Source of the DNA: Candidatus Nitrotoga fabula
Lineage (GTDB): Bacteria > Pseudomonadota > Gammaproteobacteria > Burkholderiales > Gallionellaceae
Assembly: GCF_905221025.1 (NCBI RefSeq)
Contig: NZ_CAJNBL010000043.1
Location: 1 to 58,165, forward strand
Direction: 5' to 3'
DNA length: 58,165 nucleotides
The notes below the pieces were generated by a model. That model saw only the letters and a program-made list of their open reading frames with translations, was not told the origin of the DNA and did not search any database. Positions 10,601-19,363 of this stretch are shown one piece after another. Numbering within the stretch: the stretch's first letter is position 1; every line of letters begins with the position of its first letter. The translations under genes were made by a program, and so were the position numbers.

Positions 10601-10808
10601 ATTCTTGCTCAATCAGAGCGACAGCAGTTTCCTCTACCACTTTGGCAGATGCACCTGGGTAAGTAAGAGTAATCGCCAACGCCGGTGGCGCCACCGCGGG
10701 ATAAGAAGTAACAGGCAGACCGCGCAATGCGAGTCCGCCTCCAAGCAGAATTATTAAAGCGATAACCCATGCAAAAATGGGGCGATCTATAAAGAAACTA
10801 GAAAGCAT
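7671..10808 (-). CDS. RND efflux pump, HAE1 (AcrB/MexB) family
   Basis: Inner-membrane, proton-driven multidrug exporter of 1045 aa, the normal length for hydrophobe/amphiphile efflux RND proteins. It opens with FFIDRPIFAWVIALIILLGG, the classic first helix. The proton-relay aspartates lie in GIVVDDAIVVVENVERI near residues 400-410. Two large periplasmic porter domains follow helices 1 and 7, and the second half contains GLSAKNAILIIEFA. It sits 8 bp downstream of the adaptor gene and 13 bp upstream of the outer-membrane partner. No regulator gene adjoins the operon. The substrate cannot be read from the sequence; drugs, solvents or bile-like amphiphiles are typical for the family. Confidence 0.93.
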   Translation of the reverse strand: MLSSFFIDRPIFAWVIALIILLGGGLALRGLPVTSYPAVAPPALAITLTYPGASAKVVEETAVALIEQELNGIEHLLYMDSSSELGRGTITLTFEAGSNLDIASVETQNRIKRAEARLPEDVRRMGVTVAKSARNYLMFVSLVSPDKSLDNVALGSYAATNLLESIRRVPGVGEGILFGTEYSMRIWLHPERLHAFGISPGDITRAVRAQNIQLAIGELGQLPASKGQQLNAVIVTRGRLSNPEEFGNIIVRANSDGSTVRVKDLATVELGAQDYSVAARLDGQPSSAIAIRLLPGANALDTAKAVKARMAELSKSFPKGISWIVPYDTSRFVEISIQEVLKTLAEAMVLVFLVMYLFLGNLRATVIPAIVVPVALVGATLGLYILGYSINTLTLFAMVLAIGIVVDDAIVVVENVERIMSEEGLSAREATRKAMGQIINAIIAITLVLIAVFIPMAFFSGSVGTIYRQFSITLILTIAFSMLMALTLTPALTATLLKHTQTHPVLARKGFFGWFNRFFSRVTQRYQSGVGHVLKRTGFYLVIYVVILVMVGGLFARLPTSFLPEEDQGYFISLIQLPPGSTRERTIEVLTQVEKFYLKQPEVEHVIGVAGFSFFGRGQNAAITFVRLKDWDARPVPENSASSLVQRANKTLSRIKQAMIFPINVPPIPELAAVGGFDFRLQDLSGQGREKLLEVRNMVLGLASQNSALIGVRPEGQEAGPQLRLDVDHLKASALGIDLADLNETLQSALGVAYINDFVREGRILRVQMQADPSMAMTPEKILRLPVRNAQGAMVPLSEIASQRWEAGSPKLDRYNGLPSMKISGGAAPGHSSGEAMAAMEKITSQIPPGFGYEWSGTSYEERLSGSQAILLFGLSLIAVFLCLAALYESWSVPLAVLLVVPIGILGALLAMTLRGMPNDVYFKVGLIVIIGLSAKNAILIIEFARDLQERGASLLDATLEACRLRFRPILMTSIAFILGVLPLAISSGAGANGRQAIGTSVMGGMIAATVLAVFLVPVFFVVVRRIFPGHISRYSEKNGFPVKN

Positions 10809-10816
10809 GCCAAAAT

Positions 10817-11977
10817 TTATTTTTCTGCCCGGGATGTGGGCAGTGCTATCGAGGAAACCTCAATCACACCCTGTTTTATGGTTACGGGCTTCACCATAGC
10901 GCCTGGGCGAGCTTTTTGCACTCCATTGACGATCACCTTTTCCCCGCCACTCAACCCTTCAACAATAATAAAATCCCCACCTGCCATACTGCCTGCCTTA
11001 ACCCGCTGTACCGCCACCTTGCCTTGTGAATCAACAACCATCACATATTGTCCTTGGGCATCTGACAACAATGATCGCTGCGGAATCTTGATCGCATTTT
11101 CAAGCTTCGCTTCCGGAAAGCGAACGCGTACAAACATGCCCGGCAGCAATTCCTGTTTTGGGTTAGGAAACAGGGCTCGAAGCGAAACGCTGTTTGTACT
11201 GGGATCAACGGCAAGATCCGAAAATAGGAATGTGCCAGATAACGGGTAAATGCTGCCATCCTCCAGAACCAGTTCAACCCTTTTAAGCCCAGTTCGTCCC
11301 AACTTTCCCTCATTGATCGCCTGCTGAAGCCGGAAAAGATCAGAACCGGATTGAGTAAAATTTACATAAAGAGGGTCTATTTGTTCGATTATGGCAAGCA
11401 AGGTAGCCTCTTCACGGCCCACCAGCGCCCCTTCGGTTATTTGTGAACGACCTATTCGGCCTGAAATCGGAGCTGGCACACGGGTGTTGTCCAAATCTTC
11501 CCGCGCCTTGGAAAAAACCGCCTCGGCCTGCTTGAACCTAGCTTCTGCCAATTCAAATTCCTGTTGGCTAACAGCCTTTAGACCAAACAGATATTTGTAG
11601 CGTGCCAATGCTTGACGGGCAATGGCCCGCTCTACTTTAGCTGCGTCATAGGCTGTCTGATAATTGCGCGCAAAAATCTGGTACAGCAAATCTCCCTTTT
11701 CAACATTGCTGCCCTCAGTAAAAATGCGCTTTTCGACCAACCCCTCTACCCTTGCCCGCACCTGAGCGGTGCGAAATGCCTGAATACGACCAGGCAAATC
11801 TTGAGTGAGTACTGCTGAGCTCCGCGTAATGGTGATTACATCCACTTCAGGAGGTGAGGGGATATTGATCTCTGAGTTTTTTTGGCTCTCACCAGAACCG
11901 CAACCTGTAAGTGCCGCAGATACAAATGCAACCGCTAAAAACACCTTTCTTTTTAACAAGCTCACCTCTTGTTTCAT
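10817..11977 (-). CDS. RND efflux periplasmic adaptor lipoprotein (AcrA/MexA type)
   Basis: Membrane fusion protein linking the RND pump to the outer-membrane channel, 386 aa. It has a lipoprotein signal with lipobox LTGC (Cys26). The lipoyl-like half-motif is VRARVEGLVEKRIFTEGSNV near residues 70-90, followed by an alpha-helical hairpin (residues 105-150), the returning PISGRIGRSQITEGALV segment, and beta-barrel and membrane-proximal domains. The ATG is preceded by GGAG at good spacing, which supports this start. It is the first gene of the adaptor-pump-channel operon. Confidence 0.92.
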   Translation of the reverse strand: MKQEVSLLKRKVFLAVAFVSAALTGCGSGESQKNSEINIPSPPEVDVITITRSSAVLTQDLPGRIQAFRTAQVRARVEGLVEKRIFTEGSNVEKGDLLYQIFARNYQTAYDAAKVERAIARQALARYKYLFGLKAVSQQEFELAEARFKQAEAVFSKAREDLDNTRVPAPISGRIGRSQITEGALVGREEATLLAIIEQIDPLYVNFTQSGSDLFRLQQAINEGKLGRTGLKRVELVLEDGSIYPLSGTFLFSDLAVDPSTNSVSLRALFPNPKQELLPGMFVRVRFPEAKLENAIKIPQRSLLSDAQGQYVMVVDSQGKVAVQRVKAGSMAGGDFIIVEGLSGGEKVIVNGVQKARPGAMVKPVTIKQGVIEVSSIALPTSRAEK

Positions 11978-12643
11978 TATATCTCCAGTAAATTACTCCT
12001 CCATCGTAATCCTTAATGTTCGCTGAAGATTATCACTTTCAAAAAATTTTAAAACGCTACTTACATATGGACAAATGGTCGGAATCCAAAAAATTTCGAA
12101 CATCAACTGCAAGAGATCTGCTTTGAGCACACCTCAAAAGTGGGCTGAGAAAATAGAAAAATAATCTTGAAATTTCAGTAAGTATCTAAAAAATAAATGC
12201 CTAATCAATAAAGTACCACTGGGAATATATTCTAGAGTAAGAACGCGGCCAGTAAAAACCAATATACTCAAAGCCCGGAAACACAATTCCTGTTAACAAA
12301 TCCTGCGCGGCAACTGATTTACATTTATGAAATAAACAAATGATAGGCTATAGACATAGCCTATCCGGATATAAAATGCAATATCAGCTCAAAACCCAAT
12401 CTCCAATCTGAAACGGATATACATCCATAAAGTCGGAGTGCGTTGTTCACCTACCCACACCTTAAATGATTTTTTAAACAATCCTAGAAACTGAAATTTG
12501 ATAGCTTATAACTAAAAACCATTATGCAACATCTAACCGGGCTAACCATAATCCATGACACTGCAATTACCAATACGTTCACCTAACTCATTCTAGGACA
12601 TCAATCCAGTAAGAGCGGCTTGTTGAAATGGAAAAACAGTATA
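11978..12643. other. Intergenic stretch between fabG and the efflux operon
   Basis: About 670 bp of AT-rich sequence with no supported ORF on either strand. I looked for acpP, which normally follows fabG, by its DSLD phosphopantetheine motif and did not find it. The efflux operon promoter must lie near 11980-12100. No insertion-sequence ends or tRNA were recognised. Confidence 0.55.
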
Positions 12644-13387
12644 TCAATCCATATGCATCCCGCCATTTACATGCAATGTTGCACCAGTGATATAAGCCGC
12701 ACCCGGCCCAGCAAGAAAAGCTACAGCAGCAGCGACATCGACCGCTTGCCCCAAACGTTTTAGCGGCACATGCTCAGCAAGTTTTTCACGTTGCTCCTGC
12801 GAAAGTGAATCAGTCATATCTGTCACGATATACCCCGGAGCAACGCAATTAACAGTGATGTTACGACTCGCAACTTCGCGGGCCAGCGATTTGCTGAAGC
12901 CAATCATCCCGGCCTTGGATGCAGCATAATTGGCTTGCCCTGCATTTCCCATACTGCCAACAATCGAAGAGATATTGATAATACGACCATGGCGTGCCTT
13001 CATCATTGCTCTCAGCACAGCACGGCTCATTCGGAATACCGATTTCAGATTGGTCATAATAATATCATCCCATTCATCGTCACTCATCCGCGCAAGCAAA
13101 TTGTCACGAACTATCCCAGCATTATTCACCAAAATGGAAATCTCACCATATTTCTTACGAATTTCGCTAACTACCTGATCAATTCGCACAACATCATTAA
13201 CATTCAGTTCCATACCACTACCCTGAATACCAGCTGCTGCCAAATATTCACTGATTGCCTGCGCTCCTTTTTCAGTCGTTGCGGTACCAATCACAGTCGC
13301 ACCCAGCCTGCCTAGCTCCAGCACGATACCTTGTCCGATACCACGACTGGCGCCTGTAACCAAAGCAATCTGTCCCTGCAAGTCCAT
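12644..13387 (-). CDS. fabG: 3-oxoacyl-[ACP] reductase
   Basis: NADPH-dependent short-chain dehydrogenase that performs the first reduction in each fatty acid elongation cycle. It has 247 aa. The cofactor motif TGASRGIGQG is at 11-20, NNAG at 88-91, and the catalytic set Ser141, Tyr154 and Lys158 (YAASK) is in place. The C-terminal GAAYITGATLHVNGGMHM is typical of true FabG rather than generic SDRs. It lies 14 bp after fabD and ends the minus-strand fab cluster; acpP and fabF do not follow. Confidence 0.94.
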   Translation of the reverse strand: MDLQGQIALVTGASRGIGQGIVLELGRLGATVIGTATTEKGAQAISEYLAAAGIQGSGMELNVNDVVRIDQVVSEIRKKYGEISILVNNAGIVRDNLLARMSDDEWDDIIMTNLKSVFRMSRAVLRAMMKARHGRIINISSIVGSMGNAGQANYAASKAGMIGFSKSLAREVASRNITVNCVAPGYIVTDMTDSLSQEQREKLAEHVPLKRLGQAVDVAAAVAFLAGPGAAYITGATLHVNGGMHMD

Positions 13388-13401
13388 TTACCCTCCGTCA
13401 C

Positions 13402-14337
13402 TCATAGCAATACTTCCAATACGGATTTCACGGCCAAACTATCATTCAAGGCCAATGCGTGCTGATTACTGTCAATACGCTTATTTAGCGCCACCAGCAC
13501 CTTACCTGGCGCACATTCCACATTATATGACATGCCATTCCGGCTGAAATACTGCACGGTTTCCACCCAGCGTACAGGCGAATACAGTTGACGCACCAAC
13601 GCGTCTTTAATAGAGAGGGGGTCCATATAACTTTCCACATCGGCATTGTGTACCACTGGAATCCCAGGTACTTGCATGTTTATGTCACATAACCTGGTGC
13701 GCAATCGTTCAGCCGCTCCGCGTAACAGGCTGCAATGCGAGGGTACGCTCACTGGAAGCATCAACGCACGCCTTGCCCCCCTGGCCTTTGCCAAACCAAT
13801 TCCCCGCTCAACTGCTGCCACATTACCGGCAATGACAACCTGTCCTGGAGCATTAAAATTTACCGCTTCCAGCACCTCATCATGCGCAGCAGCATTACAA
13901 ACCTGAAGCACGATTTCGTCATCCAGTCCAAGAATGGCTGCCATACCGCCTGCTCCTTGCGGCACCGCCTCCTGCATACATTCAGCCCGAAAACGAACCA
14001 GCAACAAGGCATCAGAGAAATCGAGTGCTCCACTGATTACCAGTGCGGTATACTCGCCGAGACTATGTCCGGCCAACATTGCGGGAGCTGGGCCTCCCAG
14101 ACTTTGCCAAGCACGAAATACCGCCACCCCGGCCGTCAGCATGAGAGGCTGGGTATTCACAGTAGCGTTCAGTTCGCTATCGTTGCCTTCCGCTACTAAT
14201 TGCCAAAGATCCTGATGCAATATGTCGGATGCTTCCATAAAGGTGTCACGCACCATAGGAAAATCGGCATAGCCATGCATCATGCCTCGTGATTGCGAAC
14301 CCTGGCCTGGAAAGACAAAAGCAAATCTGGTCTTCAA
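13402..14337 (-). CDS. fabD: Malonyl-CoA:ACP transacylase
   Basis: Transfers malonyl groups from CoA to acyl carrier protein, supplying the extender unit for fatty acid synthesis. The 311-aa protein has the FVFPGQGSQ opening, the nucleophile Ser92 in GHSLGEYTAL (the same position as in E. coli FabD), Arg117 in RFRAECMQEA, and the catalytic histidine in VPSHCSLL near residue 200. It lies 25 bp downstream of fabH and 14 bp upstream of fabG, so it is surely cotranscribed. Confidence 0.95.
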   Translation of the reverse strand: MKTRFAFVFPGQGSQSRGMMHGYADFPMVRDTFMEASDILHQDLWQLVAEGNDSELNATVNTQPLMLTAGVAVFRAWQSLGGPAPAMLAGHSLGEYTALVISGALDFSDALLLVRFRAECMQEAVPQGAGGMAAILGLDDEIVLQVCNAAAHDEVLEAVNFNAPGQVVIAGNVAAVERGIGLAKARGARRALMLPVSVPSHCSLLRGAAERLRTRLCDINMQVPGIPVVHNADVESYMDPLSIKDALVRQLYSPVRWVETVQYFSRNGMSYNVECAPGKVLVALNKRIDSNQHALALNDSLAVKSVLEVLL

Positions 14338-14362
14338 CGTTTTATAGAATCAATTTGAAAAG

Positions 14363-15349
14363 TTACCAACGCAGTAGAACCGCACCCCAAGTAAATCCAC
14401 CACCGACTGCTTCCATCAGAACATGCTGACCAGGTTGAATGCGTCCGTCACGCACTGCCGTGTCAAGCGCTAGTGGAATGGATGCAGCAGATGTATTGCC
14501 ATGATAATCAACGGTCACCACCACTTTATCCATACTCAACCCAAGTTTTTTAGCCGTAGCTTCCATGATGCGGATATTTGCCTGATGTGGAATTAGCCAA
14601 TCAATATCATTGCACACCATCTTGCTCTCAGCCAAAACCTCTTCCACGACCTCGCTCAGTACCTTTACCGCGAACTTAAACACTGCCTGACCATCCATTC
14701 TGATGAAGGGATTACCAAATACTGCACCATTCCGTATGCTGCCTTCTGCACTTAACATGCCACGATAGCTCCCATTGGCATGTAATCTTGCGGCCAATAT
14801 GCCTGGCACGTCGCTGCGCTGTAACACCACCGCTCCTGCTCCGTCTCCAAACAATACACAAGTAGTCCGGTCCTCCCAGTTAAGCAGGTGTGACAATACC
14901 TCAGCACCTACTACCAGTGCATTGCTCGCCTGCCCCCCTCTGATATATAGGTCCGCAGTATTCAATGCATAAACAAAGCCACTGCAAACGGCTTGCACAT
15001 CAAAAGCTACGGCCTTTTTAATACCCAACTTGTCTTGCAGGATACATGCAGTACTTGGTAAAATCTGATCAGGCGTGGTTGTAGCAACAATGATCAGGTC
15101 AATCTCATCTGCGCCGATTCCGGCCGCCCCCAATGCACGCTGACTGGCATGAAATGCCATATCACTGGCTTGCTCACCCTCAACGGCCAAATGCCTCTCA
15201 ACAATACCACTTCGGGTGACAATCCATTCGTGCGAAGTATCTACCAGCTTTTCAAGATCAAAATTAGTCAGAACCCTAGATGGCAGATAGCTCCCAGTGC
15301 CTACAATCCTTGAATGTATCAGGATGCCTCCCTTGCCTTTTGCTGGCAT
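14363..15349 (-). CDS. fabH: 3-oxoacyl-[ACP] synthase III (start uncertain)
   Basis: Initiating condensing enzyme of type II fatty acid synthesis; joins acetyl-CoA to malonyl-ACP. The catalytic Cys is in [12 protein letters not shown], His in [10 protein letters not shown] and Asn in YHGNTSAAS. Coordinates given use the first canonical ATG (328 aa), which overlaps plsX by 31 bp and lacks a Shine-Dalgarno sequence. FabH homologues begin at the segment corresponding to [11 protein letters not shown]. That matches a start at a CTG (15320-15322) or ATA (15317-15319) placed 4 or 7 bases after GGGAGG. The CTG overlaps the plsX TGA as CTGA, echoing the usual ATGA coupling, and gives 319 aa against 317 in E. 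coli. The enzyme identity is secure; the start is not. Confidence 0.93.
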   Translation of the reverse strand: MPAKGKGGILIHSRIVGTGSYLPSRVLTNFDLEKLVDTSHEWIVTRSGIVERHLAVEGEQASDMAFHASQRALGAAGIGADEIDLIIVATTTPDQILPSTACILQDKLGIKKAVAFDVQAVCSGFVYALNTADLYIRGGQASNALVVGAEVLSHLLNWEDRTTCVLFGDGAGAVVLQRSDVPGILAARLHANGSYRGMLSAEGSIRNGAVFGNPFIRMDGQAVFKFAVKVLSEVVEEVLAESKMVCNDIDWLIPHQANIRIMEATAKKLGLSMDKVVVTVDYHGNTSAASIPLALDTAVRDGRIQPGQHVLMEAVGGGFTWGAVLLRW

Positions 15350-16359
15350 TCATAGTGCCACTTTTCAATATGCTCACTAATATGATGCAACATCCCTCCG
15401 CGGGCCTCTTCTGCGGCACGCTTTATAGCGCAATAAAAAGCCAGCTCATCAGCAGCGCCATGACTTTTTAGCACGATACCCTTCAGACCAAGTAAACTAG
15501 CACCATTATATCGTCTGGGGTCAACACGGCGCCTAAATGCATTAAGAACCGGGGTGGCAATCAAGCCCGTCAATTTTGTAAGAGCATTGCGTTTAAACTC
15601 TTCACGCAAAAAACCGCCTAGCATCTGCGCAAGTCCCTCGGTTGTTTTAAGTGCAACATTCCCAACAAAACCATCACAGACCACTATGTCAGTGAGTCCC
15701 TTGAAAATATCGTTTCCCTCAATATTGCCGTAAAAATTTAAGTCGCTCTGCCTTAACAGTTTAGCCGCCTGCTTGACAACTTCATTGCCCTTAATATCCT
15801 CGCTTCCAATATTCAGCAAGCCGACTGTAGGGTTGTCTTTATGTTCAATCGCATAAACCAAGGCAGAACCCATGAGAGCGAACTGCAGCAAATGTTCGGC
15901 GTTGCAATCTACATTTGCTCCGAGATCAAGCATGCAGACCTGCCCCTTGTTTGTCGGTAAAAATGAGGCAATTGCAGGACGATCAATCCCAGGCAGCATT
16001 TTTAGCACATAACGCGCTATTGCCATCAGCGCCCCGGTATTACCGGCACTTACACAGGCCGAAGCTTCGCCTTTTTTTACCAGATTAATGGCAACACGCA
16101 TGGATGAGTCTTTTTTGCTACGCAACATTAATTGCGGTGACTCATCCATTCCAACCACTTCACTAGCTGCAAAAATATGTAGTCGTGGCTCACTGGTACT
16201 TTTCAAGGTGCGCAGCTCCGCCTTGATTACATCAGGCAATCCAACCAAAATGATTGTGTCGCCCGGGTGCTGCCGCAAATATCTGACTGCCGCGGGAACA
16301 GTAACACGTACACCGTGGTCGCCTCCCATGGCATCAATGGCAATCGTGACATCCACCAA
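15319..16359 (-). CDS. plsX: Phosphate acyltransferase PlsX
   Basis: Makes acyl-phosphate from acyl-ACP, the first step of the PlsX/PlsY route to phosphatidic acid. The protein is 346 aa, the usual length, and begins with [11 protein letters not shown]. Other family segments are [21 protein letters not shown] and [17 protein letters not shown]. It lies between rpmF and fabH, its conserved position in proteobacteria. Its final codons (GCA AGG GAG GCA) form the only good Shine-Dalgarno sequence available to fabH. Confidence 0.95.
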   Translation of the reverse strand: MVDVTIAIDAMGGDHGVRVTVPAAVRYLRQHPGDTIILVGLPDVIKAELRTLKSTSEPRLHIFAASEVVGMDESPQLMLRSKKDSSMRVAINLVKKGEASACVSAGNTGALMAIARYVLKMLPGIDRPAIASFLPTNKGQVCMLDLGANVDCNAEHLLQFALMGSALVYAIEHKDNPTVGLLNIGSEDIKGNEVVKQAAKLLRQSDLNFYGNIEGNDIFKGLTDIVVCDGFVGNVALKTTEGLAQMLGGFLREEFKRNALTKLTGLIATPVLNAFRRRVDPRRYNGASLLGLKGIVLKSHGAADELAFYCAIKRAAEEARGGMLHHISEHIEKWHYECQQKAREAS

Positions 16360-16465
16360 GCGATCCTTAAATTAACACCCTATTCAGACTTGGAAACTAG
16401 AATTAATTTAGACAGTTACATCCACACCAATCTGGCCGACACTTCTTTAAATGCAGGCAATGCAA

Positions 16466-16645
16466 TTAGTCGCCTTTTGCCTTAACAACTCTTTTACCGC
16501 GGTAAAAACCTGTCGGGCTAATGTGATGACGCAAATGTTGTTCACCGGTAGATGGCTCTACTGCCAGCGCAGGGCTGACCAGGAAATCATGCGAGCGGTG
16601 CATACCACGCTTGGACGGGGATTTTTTGTTTTGTTGAACAGCCAT
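16466..16645 (-). CDS. rpmF: 50S ribosomal protein L32
   Basis: Small ribosomal protein of 59 aa read directly from the minus strand: it starts [20 protein letters not shown] and ends in [15 protein letters not shown] sits seven bases before the ATG. It is a cysteine-free, zinc-independent L32, since the C-terminal Cys pairs of zinc-binding forms are absent. The order yceD-rpmF-plsX-fabH matches the conserved arrangement linking ribosome synthesis with lipid synthesis. Confidence 0.96.
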   Translation of the reverse strand: MAVQQNKKSPSKRGMHRSHDFLVSPALAVEPSTGEQHLRHHISPTGFYRGKRVVKAKGD

Positions 16646-16688
16646 AATAACTCCTTAAGTAACAACAATTTAAACCACTTTAAATAAA

Positions 16689-17216
16689 CTACCTTTTTTT
16701 CATGCCGGATAAGACCGCAAACGGATTTTCCTTTACCTGGTCTTCTTTCTCCACCAAATATCCTTCCATCACAGACCTGCATGTACCGGCAACATGCATC
16801 GGCGCAAATGGCAAATTCAGCAAAATCTCATCCTCAAGCAAGGCAATCACATCTAATTGATTATTAGCCGGGATAGAATCGGCATCCTCTTTTTCGCAGG
16901 AAAATTCATCCCAGTCACATCTATCAACCAGATGCAACTGCGAAGTCATCTTTAATGGATAAATTATGGCTTCCAAACATCGCTGGCAACGAAGCTGACA
17001 AGACCCTTCCACTTCTATTTCCATCATTGGTCTGCCATTCTTATCATGAAAGCCCCGCAATACATAACTGATTTTCTCACGGGAGGATTCCACACAATCA
17101 TTAGAGTCGGCCAGCACGTCCCAAAGCCGAGGCATTGAACTTAATGCAATCTCACCTTGCACTTCCTGATTTTTATTAGCGAAGTCTAAACTATCAATTA
17201 ATTGCTGCTTAAGCAT
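16689..17216 (-). CDS. yceD: YceD/DUF177 family protein
   Basis: Member of the YceD (DUF177) family, which almost always precedes rpmF and has been linked to 23S rRNA maturation in plants and bacteria; the bacterial role is not settled. The 175-aa protein has the central C-x2-C-like segment QLRCQRCLEAI (about 95-105), a second region rich in acidic residues, and the C-terminal LNLPFAPMH motif with a later Cys. The rpmF start codon follows 43 bp downstream. It is likely the first gene of the yceD-rpmF-plsX-fabHDG operon. Confidence 0.88.
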   Translation of the reverse strand: MLKQQLIDSLDFANKNQEVQGEIALSSMPRLWDVLADSNDCVESSREKISYVLRGFHDKNGRPMMEIEVEGSCQLRCQRCLEAIIYPLKMTSQLHLVDRCDWDEFSCEKEDADSIPANNQLDVIALLEDEILLNLPFAPMHVAGTCRSVMEGYLVEKEDQVKENPFAVLSGMKKR

Positions 17217-17372
17217 GATAATTTTGCATGATATATTTTCTGCAAGTTTCTGTCAAAAACACCCTGCGTTTGTAAATAATCTACCAGGGGGCAGATGGAA
17301 AATCCAATGCAAATTTATTCCACGATCTGAAAGTGCACCTGACATTCCGGCTTATCGTTACACATGGGGCAT

Positions 17373-17678
17373 TTATTCTATTCCCATCATAAATCTGTCT
17401 GTTTCTTGCTTATTTTCGTACAATGCCTTTTTTTCTTTTTGCGTCAGCCTCTTGATATGCTTCTCGCGCTTCATGGCAGCAGATTTGTCAGCACATAACT
17501 CCGCATGCATTAACTGCACCGGACCACGACCACGAGTATATTTCGCCCCCTTGCCGGCATTATGAGTAGCCATACGCTTTACCAGATTATCGGTAATCCC
17601 GCAATAAATCGTTCCATCCGAACAACCGACCAAATAGCAAAACCACCGTTTTGTGAATTTTTCCACATGCTTATTCAT
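17373..17678 (-). CDS. GIY-YIG nuclease-superfamily protein (YhbQ/UPF0213 type)
   Basis: Small 101-aa protein with a single GIY-YIG domain. The two signature strands appear as CYLVGCSDG and IYCGITDN, so the first motif is degenerate (CYL) and the second has Cys in place of the usual Thr or Val. The arginine in KRMATHN and the segment KYTRGRGPVQL are conserved family features. A C-terminal basic tail follows. Standalone proteins of this kind are common and mostly uncharacterised; some act in DNA repair. The ATG overlaps the lnt stop by 4 bp, indicating translational coupling. Confidence 0.82.
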   Translation of the reverse strand: MNKHVEKFTKRWFCYLVGCSDGTIYCGITDNLVKRMATHNAGKGAKYTRGRGPVQLMHAELCADKSAAMKREKHIKRLTQKEKKALYENKQETDRFMMGIE

Positions 17679-19225
17679 TTTGAGTCCTGAGTGAGGGATT
17701 GCGCCTGGGATGAATAAATAGATGACTTACCCCGCACCAGTCTGGCAACCAGCAACATCCCAGTCAGCAGCAGCAGCACTGCCGCATTTCCCCAGCGTAC
17801 ATATGGCGTACTACCTCCATAACCTTGCACCTCCCCGGCGAGAACGCCTTCCTTATGCTGCGGCAACATCATCTGGATACTGCCATCCGGCCTGATAATT
17901 GAAGTAACGCCAGTATTCGTAGCGCGCAGCATCATCCGTCCCGTTTCCAACGCACGCATTTGCGCAATCTGGTTATGCTGCATTGCGGCATGAGATTTAC
18001 CGTACCAGGCATCATTGCTGACATTTACCAGCAGGCTCGCCTCTGGCAAATAGCGAATGACCTCTTCACCGAACACGTCCTCGTAGCATATTTGCACGGC
18101 GACGCGTTGACCAGCTATTTGCAACACAGGTTGCCGCTCTCCTCCACGAGTCAGGTCAGCCATCGGGATATGCAGCACCTCGTTGATTACCCAAGCCAGC
18201 ACAGGACGTAACGGGATAAACTCCCCGAATGGCACCAAATGGTTTTTTCGATAACCTTGGCTATCCGCCGTTCCAAGCGTAAACACACTGTTGTAATGCA
18301 GCCCCCTTTCAGTTTCAAACGCACCGACCAAAATGTCTCCGCCGCGCTTCCTGGCATGCTTGATCAATAAATCTTCATAGTATTGGGGTAATTCATGGCG
18401 AAAGAGAGGTAACGCCGTCTCCGGAAAAACCGTCAAGTGCGCATCACTCTGCAACACCAGCTTAAGATACTTATCCAGGGTGCCGGCTAGTCTACCCTCG
18501 TTGAATTTCAAGTCCTGAGGTATATTTCCCTGCAAAAGTGCCACCCTGAATGTCTCACCTTCAGGCTGAGTCCATTCTATCGCACGTAGCCCCCACCCCA
18601 TCCCCCAGGAAAACAATAAAATTGCCAGAACCATACCGCCTCGGGCATTTCTGCGCATTTCCCAAGAAAGCACCAGCAACCCTGCGCTTATTGCAATTAC
18701 GAGCGACACACCATATACGCCGAATACTGGCGCATACCCAGTCAAAGGGCTTTCGGATATTTGCGAATACCCCATTGTAAGCCATGGAAACCCGGTGAAC
18801 AGCAGGCCGCGCATCCATTCCGACAGCACCCATAATGCTGGCATCACCAGCATCAGTCGCGCCCACAATGGAGGTCGCAATCTGGCCTGCAGATACCCAA
18901 TTAACGCCGGAAATAACGCCAGGAAAGCTGCAAACAGCGCAGTAGTGGCAATAGCCAGCAGAAACGGCATATCACCATAATCATGCTGGGCAATATATAA
19001 CCAACTAATTCCTGCGCTGAACAAACCCAATCCAAAGAAAAATCCCAGCCGGGCTGCTGCACGTTTTCCATTGGCATGTCTCCACAACCAGAACAGTCCT
19101 GCCAGGGATATAACTGTGGCCGGAAATGCCGAAACAGGAGCGAATCCACTAACAGCAAGCAGGCCCAAAAAAAAAGCAACCGTGCCTTTATATTTAAAAA
19201 TGAATTTCACCCAAAACTTCCACAA
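17675..19225 (-). CDS. lnt: Apolipoprotein N-acyltransferase
   Basis: Inner-membrane enzyme adding the third acyl chain to lipoproteins. The 516-aa protein has six to seven N-terminal transmembrane helices (to about residue 215) and a nitrilase domain with the catalytic triad Glu269 (VFPETALP), Lys327 (YRKNHLVPFGE) and Cys380 (VQICYEDVFG). A final helix lies near residues 480-500. It reads into the GIY-YIG gene. Several lipoproteins in this window, such as LptM and the efflux adaptor, would be its substrates. Confidence 0.94.
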   Translation of the reverse strand: MWKFWVKFIFKYKGTVAFFLGLLAVSGFAPVSAFPATVISLAGLFWLWRHANGKRAAARLGFFFGLGLFSAGISWLYIAQHDYGDMPFLLAIATTALFAAFLALFPALIGYLQARLRPPLWARLMLVMPALWVLSEWMRGLLFTGFPWLTMGYSQISESPLTGYAPVFGVYGVSLVIAISAGLLVLSWEMRRNARGGMVLAILLFSWGMGWGLRAIEWTQPEGETFRVALLQGNIPQDLKFNEGRLAGTLDKYLKLVLQSDAHLTVFPETALPLFRHELPQYYEDLLIKHARKRGGDILVGAFETERGLHYNSVFTLGTADSQGYRKNHLVPFGEFIPLRPVLAWVINEVLHIPMADLTRGGERQPVLQIAGQRVAVQICYEDVFGEEVIRYLPEASLLVNVSNDAWYGKSHAAMQHNQIAQMRALETGRMMLRATNTGVTSIIRPDGSIQMMLPQHKEGVLAGEVQGYGGSTPYVRWGNAAVLLLLTGMLLVARLVRGKSSIYSSQAQSLTQDSK

Positions 19226-19363
19226 GATTAATCACGCCGCCAATATCAGCCTATTCAAATGTTATTTAAAATTGAGTTCCTGAAAACTCACAGGTTCGAG
19301 TAAAATATAATATGTATTTTTTTAGTTATATTCAGATTAATTGACATATTTGGAACATCTATT

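Noticed and set aside
11978-12643. Expected acpP after fabG
   Set aside because: No frame with the DSLD motif and no 75-80 codon ORF on either strand.
19341-19363. TTGACA before the HAD gene as a promoter -35
   Set aside because: A 17-bp spacing would place the -10 on the GTG start codon; no TATAAT-like box fits.
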